From a bacterium (lineage in GTDB: Bacteria > Krumholzibacteriota > Krumholzibacteriia > LZORAL124-64-63): a stretch of DNA of 64,000 bases. Below are positions 41,533-52,914 of this stretch, one piece after another. The DNA lies in contig JADJQR010000001.1 of NCBI GenBank assembly GCA_016712675.1, forward strand, positions 2,914,001 to 2,978,000. Direction: 5' to 3'. The notes under the pieces were generated by a model, which ran no database searches, was not told the origin of the DNA, and saw only the letters and a program-made list of their open reading frames with translations. The translations under genes and the position numbers were made by a program. Within the stretch, counting starts at the first letter, position 1. Each line of letters begins with the position of its first letter.

Positions 41533-42864
41533 TCAGGGCGCGGCGCCCGCCGCCTCCGCTTCCGCCCGGCGCGCCGCCGCCGCCCCGGTCGCGGGGTCCA
41601 CCCTCCACAGCAGCCACCCGCCGGCGACGAAGAACACGACCAGCGAAGCGACACCGACGCGGCTGGTCCCGGCTGCCTGCGCGGTCAGGCCGAAGACCAG
41701 CGGGCCGACGACGCCGGCCAGGCGGCCGCTGGCCCCGAAGAAGCCGAAGAACTCGGCGGCGCGGTGCCGCGGCACCATCGATGCGAACAGGGAACGGCTG
41801 AGCGCCTGTGCGCCGCCCTGCACCACCCCCACCGCCGCCGCCAACAGGTAGAAATGCGTCGCCGTGCGCAGGAAGAGCGCGCCGACGGCGACCAGCGTGT
41901 AGCCGGCCAGGGCACCCAACACCAGCGGCCGCGCACCGACGCGCCGTGCCACCGCCGCGAACCCGTACGAGCAAGGGATGCCGACCGCCTGCGTCACGAC
42001 CAGCGCGCCGATCAGGTGCGTCAGCGTGATGCCCTGCTCGGCGCCGAAGGCGGTGGCCATCTTGACGATGGTGCCGATCCCGTCGTTGTAGACCCAGTAG
42101 GCGCCGAGGAACAGGCTCAAGTCCCGGTAGCGGCGGATCTCGCCGAAGGTGGCCCGCAGCCGCCCGAACGCCGCGACGATCCCCACCGGCGCGCCCGAGA
42201 CGGGCGGCTCCGGCACGTGCCGCAGCAGCGGCAGCGTGAACAGCGCCCACCACAGCCCGACGCTGACGAAGGACAGGCGCACTGCCTGCCCGGCACCGTC
42301 CAGGCCGAACCAGGCCGGCTTCAGCACCCAGGCCAGGTTCAGGACCAGCAGCAGGCCGCCGCCGGCGTACCCGAGCCCATAGGCGCGGGCCGAGAGCGCG
42401 TCCAGTTCGGGACCGGATGCCAGGTGCGGCAGCAGCGCCTCGTAGCAGACGATGGACAGCGAGAAGGCCAGGCTGGCGCCGGTGAACAGCAGTGCGGCCG
42501 CCTGCCACTGGCTGCCGCCCAGAAACGCCATCGCCATCGTCAGCACGGCGCCGCTGCCGGCCAGCCAGGCGAGCCGTCGCTTGCGGTCGCCGCGCGCGTC
42601 TGCCAGCGCGCCCAGCGGCGGCGACACCAGCGCGGTCAGCAGCAGGCTGCCCGCCGTGACGTAGCCCCACAGGGCGGTGGCGTCGGCCTCGCCCCGGCCG
42701 GCGGCGACGGCCAGTTCGCGGAAGAAGGGCGGGAACATCGCCGCCATGACGGTGGTGGCGAACGCGGAGTTGGCCCAGTCGTAGAGGCACCAGGCGCGCC
42801 GCGCGCGCACGGGCGCGGTCCCGTCCCCCTGCTCGCGCGGGGCACGTGGCGCCGGAGTCTTCAC
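41533..42864 (-). CDS. UMF1/Atg22-type MFS transporter
   Basis: 443 residues, 12 membrane helices. UMF1-family signature at the N-terminus: RAWCLYDWANSAFATTVMAAMFPPFF. Other hallmarks are YWVYNDGIGTIVKMATAFGA and GGAQALSRSLFASMVP followed by AEFFGFFGASGRLAGVVGPL. The family is related to fungal Atg22 amino-acid effluxers; bacterial substrates are unproven. GTG 42864 overlaps the beta-barrel gene stop (GTGA), which fixes the start. Gene context gives no substrate. Confidence 0.88.
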   Translation of the reverse strand: MKTPAPRAPREQGDGTAPVRARRAWCLYDWANSAFATTVMAAMFPPFFRELAVAAGRGEADATALWGYVTAGSLLLTALVSPPLGALADARGDRKRRLAWLAGSGAVLTMAMAFLGGSQWQAAALLFTGASLAFSLSIVCYEALLPHLASGPELDALSARAYGLGYAGGGLLLVLNLAWVLKPAWFGLDGAGQAVRLSFVSVGLWWALFTLPLLRHVPEPPVSGAPVGIVAAFGRLRATFGEIRRYRDLSLFLGAYWVYNDGIGTIVKMATAFGAEQGITLTHLIGALVVTQAVGIPCSYGFAAVARRVGARPLVLGALAGYTLVAVGALFLRTATHFYLLAAAVGVVQGGAQALSRSLFASMVPRHRAAEFFGFFGASGRLAGVVGPLVFGLTAQAAGTSRVGVASLVVFFVAGGWLLWRVDPATGAAAARRAEAEAAGAAP

Positions 42865-43433
42865 CAGTAGTACGAGAGGCCGACTTGCGGCGACACGGTC
42901 GTGTCGCCGGTGCGCTCCTCGTGCACGAAGTCGAATTCGAGCAGCCAGGCCCAGCGCGGACCCTGCAGGACCTCGATGCCGATGCCGGCGCCGTAGTTCC
43001 AATCGGTATCCGCGACGAAGATGTCGCCCTCCGGCCCGACGCCGGTCTTCTCGCGATGGTAGTAGAACCCCGTTCCCACGGCCGTGAACAGGCGAAGCCG
43101 CGAATCCTGCCGCAGCAGGTAGTGCACCTGCAGGCCGAGGTTGTGGCGCTGGTCGTCGCCGGTGTGCCAGATGCCGCCGGCCACCTGCGCATAGAGGAAC
43201 CACTCCAGGGGCAGGCGGAACGCGAGGCCGGTGCCGCCGATCTTGCCGATGTGCAGTCCGACCGCGCCGCCGAGCGTGTCGCCGCCGCGGTTCCAGTCGC
43301 GGCCGTCGCCGCGGGCGGCTGCCAGCGCGGACGACATGGGCGCCAGGACAACGAGGGCCGCCAGCGCGAGGGACAGGACGAACGCGTGCGTGCGCGCGCG
43401 GCGGGCGGGCGGCACGGGGGAATTCGGCGTCAT
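42861..43433 (-). CDS. Small outer-membrane beta-barrel-like protein
   Basis: 190 residues. Signal peptide (FVLSLALAALVVLAPMSSALA), then a beta-rich body of alternating hydrophobic residues (LPLEWFLYAQVAGGIWH, LGLQVHYLLRQDSRLRLFT, VGTGFYYHREKTG, WAWLLEFDFVHEERTG) ending in an aromatic C-terminus VSPQVGLSYYW. Consistent with an 8-stranded barrel of the OmpX/OmpW size class. AAGGAG lies eight bases before ATG 43433. It overlaps the UMF1 transporter start by 4 bases. Function unknown. Confidence 0.78.
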   Translation of the reverse strand: MTPNSPVPPARRARTHAFVLSLALAALVVLAPMSSALAAARGDGRDWNRGGDTLGGAVGLHIGKIGGTGLAFRLPLEWFLYAQVAGGIWHTGDDQRHNLGLQVHYLLRQDSRLRLFTAVGTGFYYHREKTGVGPEGDIFVADTDWNYGAGIGIEVLQGPRWAWLLEFDFVHEERTGDTTVSPQVGLSYYW

Positions 43434-43628
43434 CGACAGGGCTCCTTCCTCGACCGGGACCCGGCGCGGGCGCGGATCCGCCTCGGGCTTGTCGTTCCTG
43501 ACGCCATACTGGCAAATCGCCGGCGAAGTCGCCACCGCGAACCACAAGGCAGCGGCGGCCGGCGTTGCGGCAGCAGGCCGGGGTCTGCTAGGCTGCCGGC
43601 CCGTGCCCCGAACGAAAGGACGCCCCGC

Positions 43629-44792
43629 GTGCTGGCCACCCTGATTCCCGCCGACAGCCCCTGGGCCCTGTGGGCCCTCCTGCTGGCCGCCGCCGCCTTC
43701 GGGCTGCACGTCGAGAACACGCGGGTCGGCCGTCGCCTGAGCGGCGCCATCCTGACGATGGGCTTCACCTTCGTGCTGTCGAACCTGGGCGTGATCCCCG
43801 CTGACGGGGTACCGGCCTACGACGTGGTCTGGGGCCGCCTGGTCCCCCTGGCGATCCCGCTGCTGCTGCTGCGCGCGGACCTGCGGCGCATTCTGCGTGA
43901 AGCCGGCCCGACGCTGGCGGCCTTCGCGCTGGGCGCGGTCGGGACGGTGCTGGGTACGATCGTGGCCTTCGGCCTGGTGCCGCTGGGTCCTGAGGGCTGG
44001 CAGTTGGCTGCGGTGTTCTCGGCCACGTACATCGGGGGCTCGCTGAACTATGCCGCCGTGTCGGAGATCGTGGGCCTGCGCTCGGGTGACCTGCTGAGCG
44101 CCGGCGTGGCGGCGGACAACCTCATCATGGCCGTGTATTTCCTGGTGCTGTTCTGGCTGCCCTCGGTCGGCTGGCTGGCGCGCCGCTATCCGCGCCGGCA
44201 CCAGGCGGCCGCTGCCGATGCGGAGCCCGGCGCCGCCGCCGCCCACCCCGGACCGGTCACCTCGGCGCTGCCCGACCTGCGCGGCACCGCCACGGCACTG
44301 GCCGCGGGACTGGCGCTGTGCACGGCCGGCTATGCCCTGGCAGGACTGGCGAACTGGAAGGGCGGCGGCATCCTCGTCGTCACGGTCCTGACGGTAGTGC
44401 TGGCGACGGCCGCACCGCGGCTGTGCGCGAAGCTGAGGGGCAGCGACGTCATCGGCGCGTTCCTGATGCAGATCTTCTTTGCCGTGATCGGCGCCAGCGC
44501 CAACATCGGCATGGTGCTCAAGGTGGGGCCGTCGCTGTTCGTGTTCGGGGCGGTGATCCTGCTGGTGCACCTGGTGTTCCTGCTGGTGGCCGGGGCGCTG
44601 GTGCGGCTGGACCTGTTCGAGCTTATCATCGCTTCCAATGCCAACGTAGGCGGGCCAACGACGGCGGCGGCAATGGCGGTGGCCCGCCGCTGGGAGACGC
44701 TGGTGCTGCCGGCGGTCCTCTGCGGCACGCTCGGCTACGCGGTGGCGAACTTCATCGGCGTCGGGCTGGGCCATTGGCTGAAGAGCCGGTAG
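43629..44792 (+). CDS. DUF819-family membrane protein
   Basis: 387 residues, about ten membrane helices, with DUF819 hallmarks VFSATYIGGSLNYAAVSEIVG, LSAGVAADNLIMAVYFLVLF, FAVIGASANI and IIASNANVGGPTTAAAMAVARRW. The two NxGGP/YIGGS-type re-entrant motifs are in symmetric positions, suggesting an inverted-repeat transporter. GTG 43629 has GAAAGGA nine bases upstream. Substrate unknown. It is divergent from the beta-barrel gene over 195 bases and followed 41 bases later by glutathione peroxidase. Confidence 0.88.
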   Translation: MLATLIPADSPWALWALLLAAAAFGLHVENTRVGRRLSGAILTMGFTFVLSNLGVIPADGVPAYDVVWGRLVPLAIPLLLLRADLRRILREAGPTLAAFALGAVGTVLGTIVAFGLVPLGPEGWQLAAVFSATYIGGSLNYAAVSEIVGLRSGDLLSAGVAADNLIMAVYFLVLFWLPSVGWLARRYPRRHQAAAADAEPGAAAAHPGPVTSALPDLRGTATALAAGLALCTAGYALAGLANWKGGGILVVTVLTVVLATAAPRLCAKLRGSDVIGAFLMQIFFAVIGASANIGMVLKVGPSLFVFGAVILLVHLVFLLVAGALVRLDLFELIIASNANVGGPTTAAAMAVARRWETLVLPAVLCGTLGYAVANFIGVGLGHWLKSR

Positions 44793-44833
44793 CCGGCGCG
44801 GAAACGGCCGTCGGGAACGAAACGGAGAACGGC

Positions 44834-45427
44834 GTGAAGAACATCCTGCTGATCCTGGGCGGCGTGCTGGTGGCCGCGGTCGCGGTGGTCGTGATCGTGT
44901 TGCGCGGGGCGCTGGCCGGCGGCGCGCAGGCCGCCACGGGCGAGGCGCCGGGCACCCTGTGGGCGTTCACGCCCGACTCGCTGGAGGGCGCGCCGACGCC
45001 GCTGGCGAACTGGAAGGGCCAGGTGGCCCTGGTCGTCAACACCGCCAGCAAGTGCGGCCTGACGCCGCAGTACAAGGGGCTCGAGGCCCTGCACGGCGAG
45101 CTGAAGGACCGTGGCTTCGTCGTCCTGGGCTTCCCGAGCAACGACTTCATGGGCCAGGAGCCGGGGACCGCCGAGGAGATCCGCACCTTCTGCGACACCA
45201 ACTACAAGGTCACGTTCCCCCTCTTCGCCAAGGTCAAGGTCAAGGGCGAAGGCAAGGACGGGCTCTACGCCTGGCTGTGCGGCGGCGGCCTCGAGGAACC
45301 AACCTGGAACTTCACCAAGTACCTGGTCGGTCGCGACGGCAAGGTGATCGCGCGCTTCGGGCCGAAGACGGCGCCGGACGATGCGGAGCTGCGGGCGGCG
45401 ATCGACAAGGCACTGGGCGGGGCCTGA
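44834..45427 (+). CDS. Glutathione-peroxidase-family protein, Cys type, membrane-anchored
   Basis: 197 residues. N-terminal signal-anchor helix NILLILGGVLVAAVAVVVIVL places the thioredoxin-fold peroxidase domain in the periplasm. Catalytic set: peroxidatic Cys74 in VVNTASKCGLTPQYKG, Gln in GFPSNDFMGQEPG, Trp-Asn in PTWNFTKYLV. The peroxidatic residue is Cys rather than Sec, noteworthy because the organism appears to use Sec elsewhere in this window. It probably reduces lipid or hydrogen peroxide using thioredoxin-like donors. GTG 44834 has ACGGAG upstream. Confidence 0.92.
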   Translation: MKNILLILGGVLVAAVAVVVIVLRGALAGGAQAATGEAPGTLWAFTPDSLEGAPTPLANWKGQVALVVNTASKCGLTPQYKGLEALHGELKDRGFVVLGFPSNDFMGQEPGTAEEIRTFCDTNYKVTFPLFAKVKVKGEGKDGLYAWLCGGGLEEPTWNFTKYLVGRDGKVIARFGPKTAPDDAELRAAIDKALGGA

Positions 45428-45437
45428 CCCGGCGCCG

Positions 45438-47468
45438 TCAGCGCACGATGGCCACGCGCAGGACGGAGGCGTTGCCGCCGGACTCGAGCCGCGCCAGATA
45501 GATGCCCCCCGCGACGGGCCGGCCGCTCCCGTCGCTCCCGTCCCAGCGCGCCGTGTTCGCGCCGGCGGCGCGCTCGCCGTCCACCAGCACCTTCACCAGC
45601 CGGCCGCGCAGGTCGTGCACCACCAGGCGCACGGTCGCCGCCGATGGCTGCTGCCAGGAAAACAGGGCGCCCGCGCGCGCCGGATTGGGGGCTACTGCGA
45701 CGAGCCGCAGGGCCGGCTCGCCGGTGCCGCCTCCGTCGGGTCCGGCCGCCTCGCTCAGCGCGGCCAGAGCGTGGCTGTAGCCCGCGGCGACCGCCTTCAC
45801 CCCCGCGTTCGGCACCGGCAGCGGCTGGCCGCTGGGCCCGATGTCGCCCCAGGCCACGACCGTCGCCTGGTCCGTGAGCGCCAGGCTGAAGCGGCCGCCG
45901 GCGCTGACCGCCATGTGGCCGGGATCGGGCGCCGGGACGTCGCACTGGCCGGCATCGTTGCGGCCCCACGCCACGATTGCGCCGTCGGCCTTCAAACCCA
46001 CGCTGTGCGCCCAGCCCGCGGCGATGGCGACGAAGCCCGAGTTGGGCGCCGGCACGTCGCACTGCCCGTCGTCGTTGCCGCCCCAGGCCGCGACCGAGCC
46101 GTCGGCCCGCAGGGCCAGGCAGTGCACGCCACCGGCGGCGACTGCGGTGAAGCCCGCATTCGGAGCCGGGACCGCGAGCTGGCCGCTCGTATTGGCCCCC
46201 CAACCGATGACCAGACCGCCCTGCGCCAACCCCAGGCTGTGCGCCCCGCCTGCGGCGACGGCCACATAGCGGAACGGGAGCAACGGCACGTTACAGCGGC
46301 CGTCGGCCGGACTGCCCCAGGCCGCGACGGTGCCGTCGCCGCGCAGACCCAGGCTGTGCGCCTGCCCGGCGGCAACCTGCGTGAACCCGCGGTTGGGCGA
46401 TGGCACCTCGCACTGGCCCTGGGTATTGTCGCCCCACGCCAGCACGAAGCCGTCGGTGCGCAGCGCCAGGCTATGCGCGAAGCCCGCGGCCACGCCGACG
46501 AACTCGGTGTTGTCGACCGGCAGGCCGCACTGCAGGTCCTCGTTCAGGCCCCAGGCCACCAGGCTGCCGTCGGGCCTCAGGCCCGCGGTGTGCCCGAAGC
46601 CGCCGGCAACCTGCGTGAAGACCTCTGACGGCGGGACCGCAGGCGCCTGGTCGTGGTCGTTGCGCCCCCAGGCCGCCAGCGAGCCGTCCGCGCGCAGCGC
46701 CAGGCAATGGTCCACGCCGGCCGCCACGGCGACGAAGCCGACGTTCGGCACCGGCACCACGCGCTGGCCGTAGTCGCCGTTGCCCCAGGCGACGACCGAG
46801 CCGTCGGCCCGCAGCGCCAGGCTGTGGCGCCAGCCGGCGGCGATCGCGATGTACCCCGAGTTCGGCGCCGGCACCTCGCACTGCCCGTCGTCGTTGCGTC
46901 CCCAGGCGGCCAGCGAGCCGTCCGCGCGCAGGGCCAGGCTGTGGAAGCCGCCGGCCGCCACGGCGGTGAAGCCGTCGCCGGCGGGGGCAGCGGTTGCTGA
47001 CTGGCCGAAATCGTCGCGGCCCCAGGCGATGACGGCGCCGCTGACCGTGAGCGCGAGGTTGTGGTAGCCGCCCGCGGCGATCGTCGCACAGCGATCAGCG
47101 GTCACCGGCACCCCCGCCTGGCCGTGGCTGTCCTGGCCCCAGGCCAGGAGATGGCCGTCGGCGGTGAGGGCCAGGCTGTGCAGGTACCCGGCCGCGACAG
47201 CCTGCAGGTCACGGGCTGCAGGCGGTGGCGCGGCCTGGCCGTACCAGTTGTAGCCGGTGGCCACCAGCGTGCCGTCGGCCCGCAGGCCCAGCGTGTGGTA
47301 GCCGCCGGCGGCCACGGCGACCAGGCCGGACAACTGGTCGGGGCCGGCGACGGCGGCGCCACCCCAGGCGGTGACGGTGGCGCGCGCCGAACCGGGCGGC
47401 AGCAGCGGACAGAGGAACGCGAGCAGGAGCGGCAAGCAGGGCCGCGGCGCCGTCGCCGTCGTGATCAT
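45438..47468 (-). CDS. Secreted RCC1-repeat protein with FlgD-like C-terminal domain
   Basis: 676 residues. Signal peptide (LPLLLAFLCPLLPPGSARA). Thirteen full and one partial RCC1-like repeats of about 39 residues run from about residue 45 to 580, each of the type VAAGxxHSLALRADGSLAAWG then a GQxxVPxPN linker, enough for two seven-bladed propellers. The C-terminal about 80 residues (VRLVVHDLRGRLVKVLVDGE, WDGSDGSGRPVAGGIYLARL) are the FlgD-Ig-type/outer-surface sorting domain common in FCB-group secreted proteins. GAGAGGA precedes ATG 47468. Probable cell-surface or secreted adhesion or binding protein; ligand unknown. The repeats give a 117-base DNA periodicity. Confidence 0.88.
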   Translation of the reverse strand: MITTATAPRPCLPLLLAFLCPLLPPGSARATVTAWGGAAVAGPDQLSGLVAVAAGGYHTLGLRADGTLVATGYNWYGQAAPPPAARDLQAVAAGYLHSLALTADGHLLAWGQDSHGQAGVPVTADRCATIAAGGYHNLALTVSGAVIAWGRDDFGQSATAAPAGDGFTAVAAGGFHSLALRADGSLAAWGRNDDGQCEVPAPNSGYIAIAAGWRHSLALRADGSVVAWGNGDYGQRVVPVPNVGFVAVAAGVDHCLALRADGSLAAWGRNDHDQAPAVPPSEVFTQVAGGFGHTAGLRPDGSLVAWGLNEDLQCGLPVDNTEFVGVAAGFAHSLALRTDGFVLAWGDNTQGQCEVPSPNRGFTQVAAGQAHSLGLRGDGTVAAWGSPADGRCNVPLLPFRYVAVAAGGAHSLGLAQGGLVIGWGANTSGQLAVPAPNAGFTAVAAGGVHCLALRADGSVAAWGGNDDGQCDVPAPNSGFVAIAAGWAHSVGLKADGAIVAWGRNDAGQCDVPAPDPGHMAVSAGGRFSLALTDQATVVAWGDIGPSGQPLPVPNAGVKAVAAGYSHALAALSEAAGPDGGGTGEPALRLVAVAPNPARAGALFSWQQPSAATVRLVVHDLRGRLVKVLVDGERAAGANTARWDGSDGSGRPVAGGIYLARLESGGNASVLRVAIVR

Positions 47469-47593
47469 GTTCCTCTCCGGTGCCGGTCGGCAGCGCCGGC
47501 GGGGTTGCGCGACGGCACCGCGCCGTCGGGCCCCCAGCATAGCACGCGCACCGGGATCGGCACGCGGGTCCCCTGCCATCACCCCGAAAGCCA

Positions 47594-47627
47594 GGAACCC
47601 GGCAGGGATCCATCCCCGCCGGGTTCC
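47594..47627 (-). terminator. Terminator after nrdJ
   Basis: GGAACCCGGC (47594-47603) pairs perfectly with GCCGGGTTCC (47618-47627), and the loop can extend the stem (GGGA/TCCC around TCCA). It lies 75 bases beyond the nrdJ stop on the minus strand. Confidence 0.7.
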
Positions 47628-47701
47628 GGCAGCCATCCTGGCCGCGGTTCGCTCCGTCTACACGGGGGCCGCCCGGGGGTGGCCGCCGTGATCGCTGGCT
47701 G

Positions 47702-50566
<2,865 letters not shown>

Positions 50567-51066
50567 GACCCTCCGCTCCTTGTGTCCAGGTCCATCTGAA
50601 CATCGCTGGCCGACCCGTTCCCGCATCCGCAGCGGCATGCCCGCCATGGCTTCCGGCCGGGCTCCCGGCTCTGGCCGGCCCCGGCTTCTGAGGAAAAGTC
50701 AGTTCGCGCTTGATGTTCTATTCGCAGGCTTGTCCCCAACATGTGGGGGCCCGGGGTTCCGTCAACCACACCACTTAGTGGCGTGCGGGGCACAATAGAG
50801 AAGATCCCACCCGCGTTTCAAAACAAAATCTTCACATGCACCAGGCCCGAAGGTCCCGGAGACCGCCAACCGGCGCAAAGCGCCCGCGCGGCGGCGATTG
50901 GGCCAGGTCGGGGGCTGGCGAGATTTTTCGCCTAACCCTTGGCGCCTGCGCGGGCCAACCCTGCGGGAAGATCCTGACTGTCGTCATCCTGAATTACGGT
51001 TTTCATTATATACGAACAACACATTGACCCACAACGCGATAACGGGTTCCAGGGCCGACACATCGA
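50567..51066 (-). promoter_or_regulatory. Long nrdJ upstream region with two candidate promoters
   Basis: 500 bases without a convincing gene, the least GC-rich stretch of the window. Candidate promoters on the minus strand: distal TTGTGG, 18-base spacer, TATAAT within CGTATATAATG around 51006-51035; proximal TTGAAA (50816-50821), 16-base spacer, TCTATT (50794-50799). A 5-base-arm hairpin CCCCA-acatg-TGGGG lies at 50734-50748. No recognisable cobalamin riboswitch B12 box was found on this strand. The distal promoter would give a leader of about 430 bases. Confidence 0.5.
50767..50785. promoter_or_regulatory. 19-base dyad at the proximal nrdJ promoter (possible operator)
   Basis: CACACCACTTAGTGGCGTG is symmetric about 50776 with one mismatched pair out of nine. 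It starts one or two bases downstream of the transcription start expected from the proximal promoter, the classic place for a repressor site. NrdR is the usual RNR repressor, but the match to its AT-rich box is poor, so the regulator is unknown. Confidence 0.45.
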
Positions 51067-51483
51067 CTACGGTTGCGTGAATTCGGTGACGAGCCCGCTG
51101 ACCAGTTCGCGCAGGTGCTCGCGGCCGGCACGGTAGGCGGCGCGGATCTCGGCCGGCGTGCCGCGGGCCTCGGTCGGGTCGGCCATGGGGCAGGGTCGAT
51201 GGTGGGCCGGATCGGCCAGCGCCGGCAGGAAGCGACCAGCCTCGCGGCTGAGGGTCACCACCAGGTCGAAGCCGTCGAGATCCAGCGTATCGATTGACTT
51301 GGAGTGCTGGCCGTCCATCGCCACGCCGGCTTCGGCCATGATCGTGCGCGTCCGCGCGTGGATCGGGTGGGTCAGCAAGCCCGCGCTGGCGGCCGACCAG
51401 CCGGCGGGGAACAGGTGACGCGCCCACGCTTCGGCCATCTGGCTGCGGCAGCTGTTGGCGGTGCAGACGAAGAGGATCTTCAC
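51067..51483 (-). CDS. Low-molecular-weight phosphatase/arsenate-reductase-like protein
   Basis: 138 residues of the LMW protein-tyrosine-phosphatase fold. P-loop FVCTANSCRSQMAEAWA has catalytic Cys7 and Cys12, as in ArsC. The two resolving cysteines of the pI258 ArsC mechanism (in CDxAxExCP) are missing: this protein has TLSREAGRFLPAL then HHRPCPMADP. It is therefore better described as an LMW phosphatase-like protein that could act as an arsenate reductase with an external thiol. GTG 51483 overlaps the HDOD gene stop (GTGA). No ars transporter is adjacent. Confidence 0.8.
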   Translation of the reverse strand: MKILFVCTANSCRSQMAEAWARHLFPAGWSAASAGLLTHPIHARTRTIMAEAGVAMDGQHSKSIDTLDLDGFDLVVTLSREAGRFLPALADPAHHRPCPMADPTEARGTPAEIRAAYRAGREHLRELVSGLVTEFTQP

Positions 51484-52343
51484 GGGCGCCCATCCATGGC
51501 CGCAGCCAACGCGCCGACATCGCCGGGCAGCCGGGCCAGGGCTGCCTCAGCGTCCGCGGGGGCGATCCCGAGGGTCGCCAGCGCGTCCTGCCAGCTCTGG
51601 TCGTCACACACGGAACCCGCACCGAACCCGGCCCGACTGGCGCCGAGGTTCGCCACGACGACGGCTGTCACCAGGGCATCGTCCGCGCGGCCCCTGCCGG
51701 CGCGCGGCGCCGCCACGTCGTGGTGCCGGCCGATGACGTCGGCCAGCGCCGCCGGGAAGTTCCAGGACTCGGCCAGGGCCTGGCCGGCCTCGGCGTGGTC
51801 GAAGCCCAGCAGGTCGCGCTCGCCCTGGCGGAGGGCGTCGTAGCTCCCGGTCTGGGGCAGCTGCTGCAGCTTGGCCTTGAGCGGGCCGTTGAGGACCAGC
51901 TTGCCGATGTCGTGCACCAGGCCCGCGGTGAAGGCGCGTTCGCGGAGCGAGCGGTCACCGGCGACGCCGGCCAGATGCGCAGCACCGACCGCCACGGCCA
52001 GGGAGTGGCGCCACAGCGCGTCGCGCTCCAGTCGATAGCCGGCCAGGGGCCCGCGCAGCACATCTCCCAGGCTGGTCGCGAAAGCCAATTGCACCACCGT
52101 GCGGTTGCCCAGCATGACCAGCGCCTCGTGCACGCTCCCGACCTCGCGACGCAAGCCGTAGTAGGCGCTGTTGCACAGCTTCAGGAGGTTGGCCGTGAGC
52201 GCCGGATCGGTCCCGATCACCTCGAGCACCTGGGCGGCGCCGGCGGACTGGTCATCCATCAATGCCAGCAGGCGCGCGGTGGTGGCCGGCAGGGCCGGCA
52301 GCTGGCCGGTCGCCTCGATGATCTCACGCAGGCGGCGTTTCAT
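51480..52343 (-). CDS. HDOD-domain signalling protein (paralogue B)
   Basis: 287 residues, HDOD domain through most of the chain: LPALPATTARLLALMDDQS, VIGTDPALTANLLKLCNSAYYG, ALVMLGNRTVVQLAFATSL and FTAGLVHDIGKLVLNG. Closely similar to the HDOD protein at 36623-37510. Together with the LMW phosphatase gene that it overlaps, it may form a two-gene unit. Roles of HDOD proteins are mostly regulatory (cyclic-di-GMP, type II secretion or starvation signalling in other bacteria); the target here is unknown. ATG 52343. Confidence 0.88.
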   Translation of the reverse strand: MKRRLREIIEATGQLPALPATTARLLALMDDQSAGAAQVLEVIGTDPALTANLLKLCNSAYYGLRREVGSVHEALVMLGNRTVVQLAFATSLGDVLRGPLAGYRLERDALWRHSLAVAVGAAHLAGVAGDRSLRERAFTAGLVHDIGKLVLNGPLKAKLQQLPQTGSYDALRQGERDLLGFDHAEAGQALAESWNFPAALADVIGRHHDVAAPRAGRGRADDALVTAVVVANLGASRAGFGAGSVCDDQSWQDALATLGIAPADAEAALARLPGDVGALAAAMDGRP

Positions 52344-52382
52344 GGTTCCCCCGGGCTCGATCCCGCATCCCCGCCGGCAGGC

Positions 52383-52889
52383 TCAGTCCGCAGGCGCAGG
52401 CGTCACCGCGACCAGGAGGTCGCCCTGGGCGACGATCTGGCCCTCGTGGACGGCCATGCGCTCGACCGTACCTGCTTGCGGTGCCGCAAGTTCGGTCTCC
52501 ATCTTCATCGATTCCATGATCACCAGCGGCTGGCCGGTCGCCACCACCTGGCCCGGCACCACGAGCAGACGCACGACCCGGCCCGGCATGCGTGCCCGCA
52601 GGTCGGGCCCGTCGGCCTGCGCGTGGTCAGGGTCGTCGGCGTGCACCGGATCCGGCCGCCGCAAACGATGCGCCACGCCGTCGCAGAAGACCAGGCGTTC
52701 GTCGCCGCAGGCGGCGACCCAGGCCCGCCGGCTCGTCCCGTCCGCGCGCGTCACCAGCCAGGCGCCATCGGACGCCTCGCGGACCAGGACACCGGCCGGC
52801 GCACCGTCGGGCGTGACCAGCCAGTGGTCCTCGTGGCGCCGCACCACCAGCGCGTGCTCGCCGGTGCCGTCACGGAACTTCAGCTGCAT
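52383..52889 (-). CDS. Biotin carboxyl carrier protein (split MCC alpha C-terminal part)
   Basis: 168 residues. C-terminal biotinyl domain with MESMKMETE; biotinylated Lys129. The N-terminal about 90 residues (FRDGTGEHALVVRRHEDHWLV) match the BT-type domain that connects carboxylase and biotin domains in fused alpha subunits of methylcrotonyl/propionyl-CoA carboxylase. It is a separate gene with its own GGGGAAGGG ribosome-binding site, in another reading frame from the biotin carboxylase gene ending 25 bases upstream. Carries CO2 from the carboxylase (52915-54459) to the carboxyltransferase (55340-56947). Confidence 0.88.
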   Translation of the reverse strand: MQLKFRDGTGEHALVVRRHEDHWLVTPDGAPAGVLVREASDGAWLVTRADGTSRRAWVAACGDERLVFCDGVAHRLRRPDPVHADDPDHAQADGPDLRARMPGRVVRLLVVPGQVVATGQPLVIMESMKMETELAAPQAGTVERMAVHEGQIVAQGDLLVAVTPAPAD

Positions 52890-52914
52890 GGCGTCCCTTC
52901 CCCCGCGTCCACGG

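Noticed and set aside
45600-47350. 117-base periodic DNA repeats suggesting a CRISPR or tandem array
   Set aside because: They are coding repeats of RCC1-like units in one long reading frame, with diverged sequence and no spacers.
50851-50867. AGGTCCCGGAGACCGCC resembling a cobalamin B12 box
   Set aside because: It lies on the plus strand, opposite to nrdJ, no plus-strand gene follows it, and the match needs a gap; other riboswitch core elements are absent.
51067-51483. Canonical thioredoxin-coupled arsenate reductase arsC
   Set aside because: The P-loop fits, but both resolving cysteines of the family are missing and no ars genes adjoin, so only a broad LMW phosphatase/ArsC-like call is supported.
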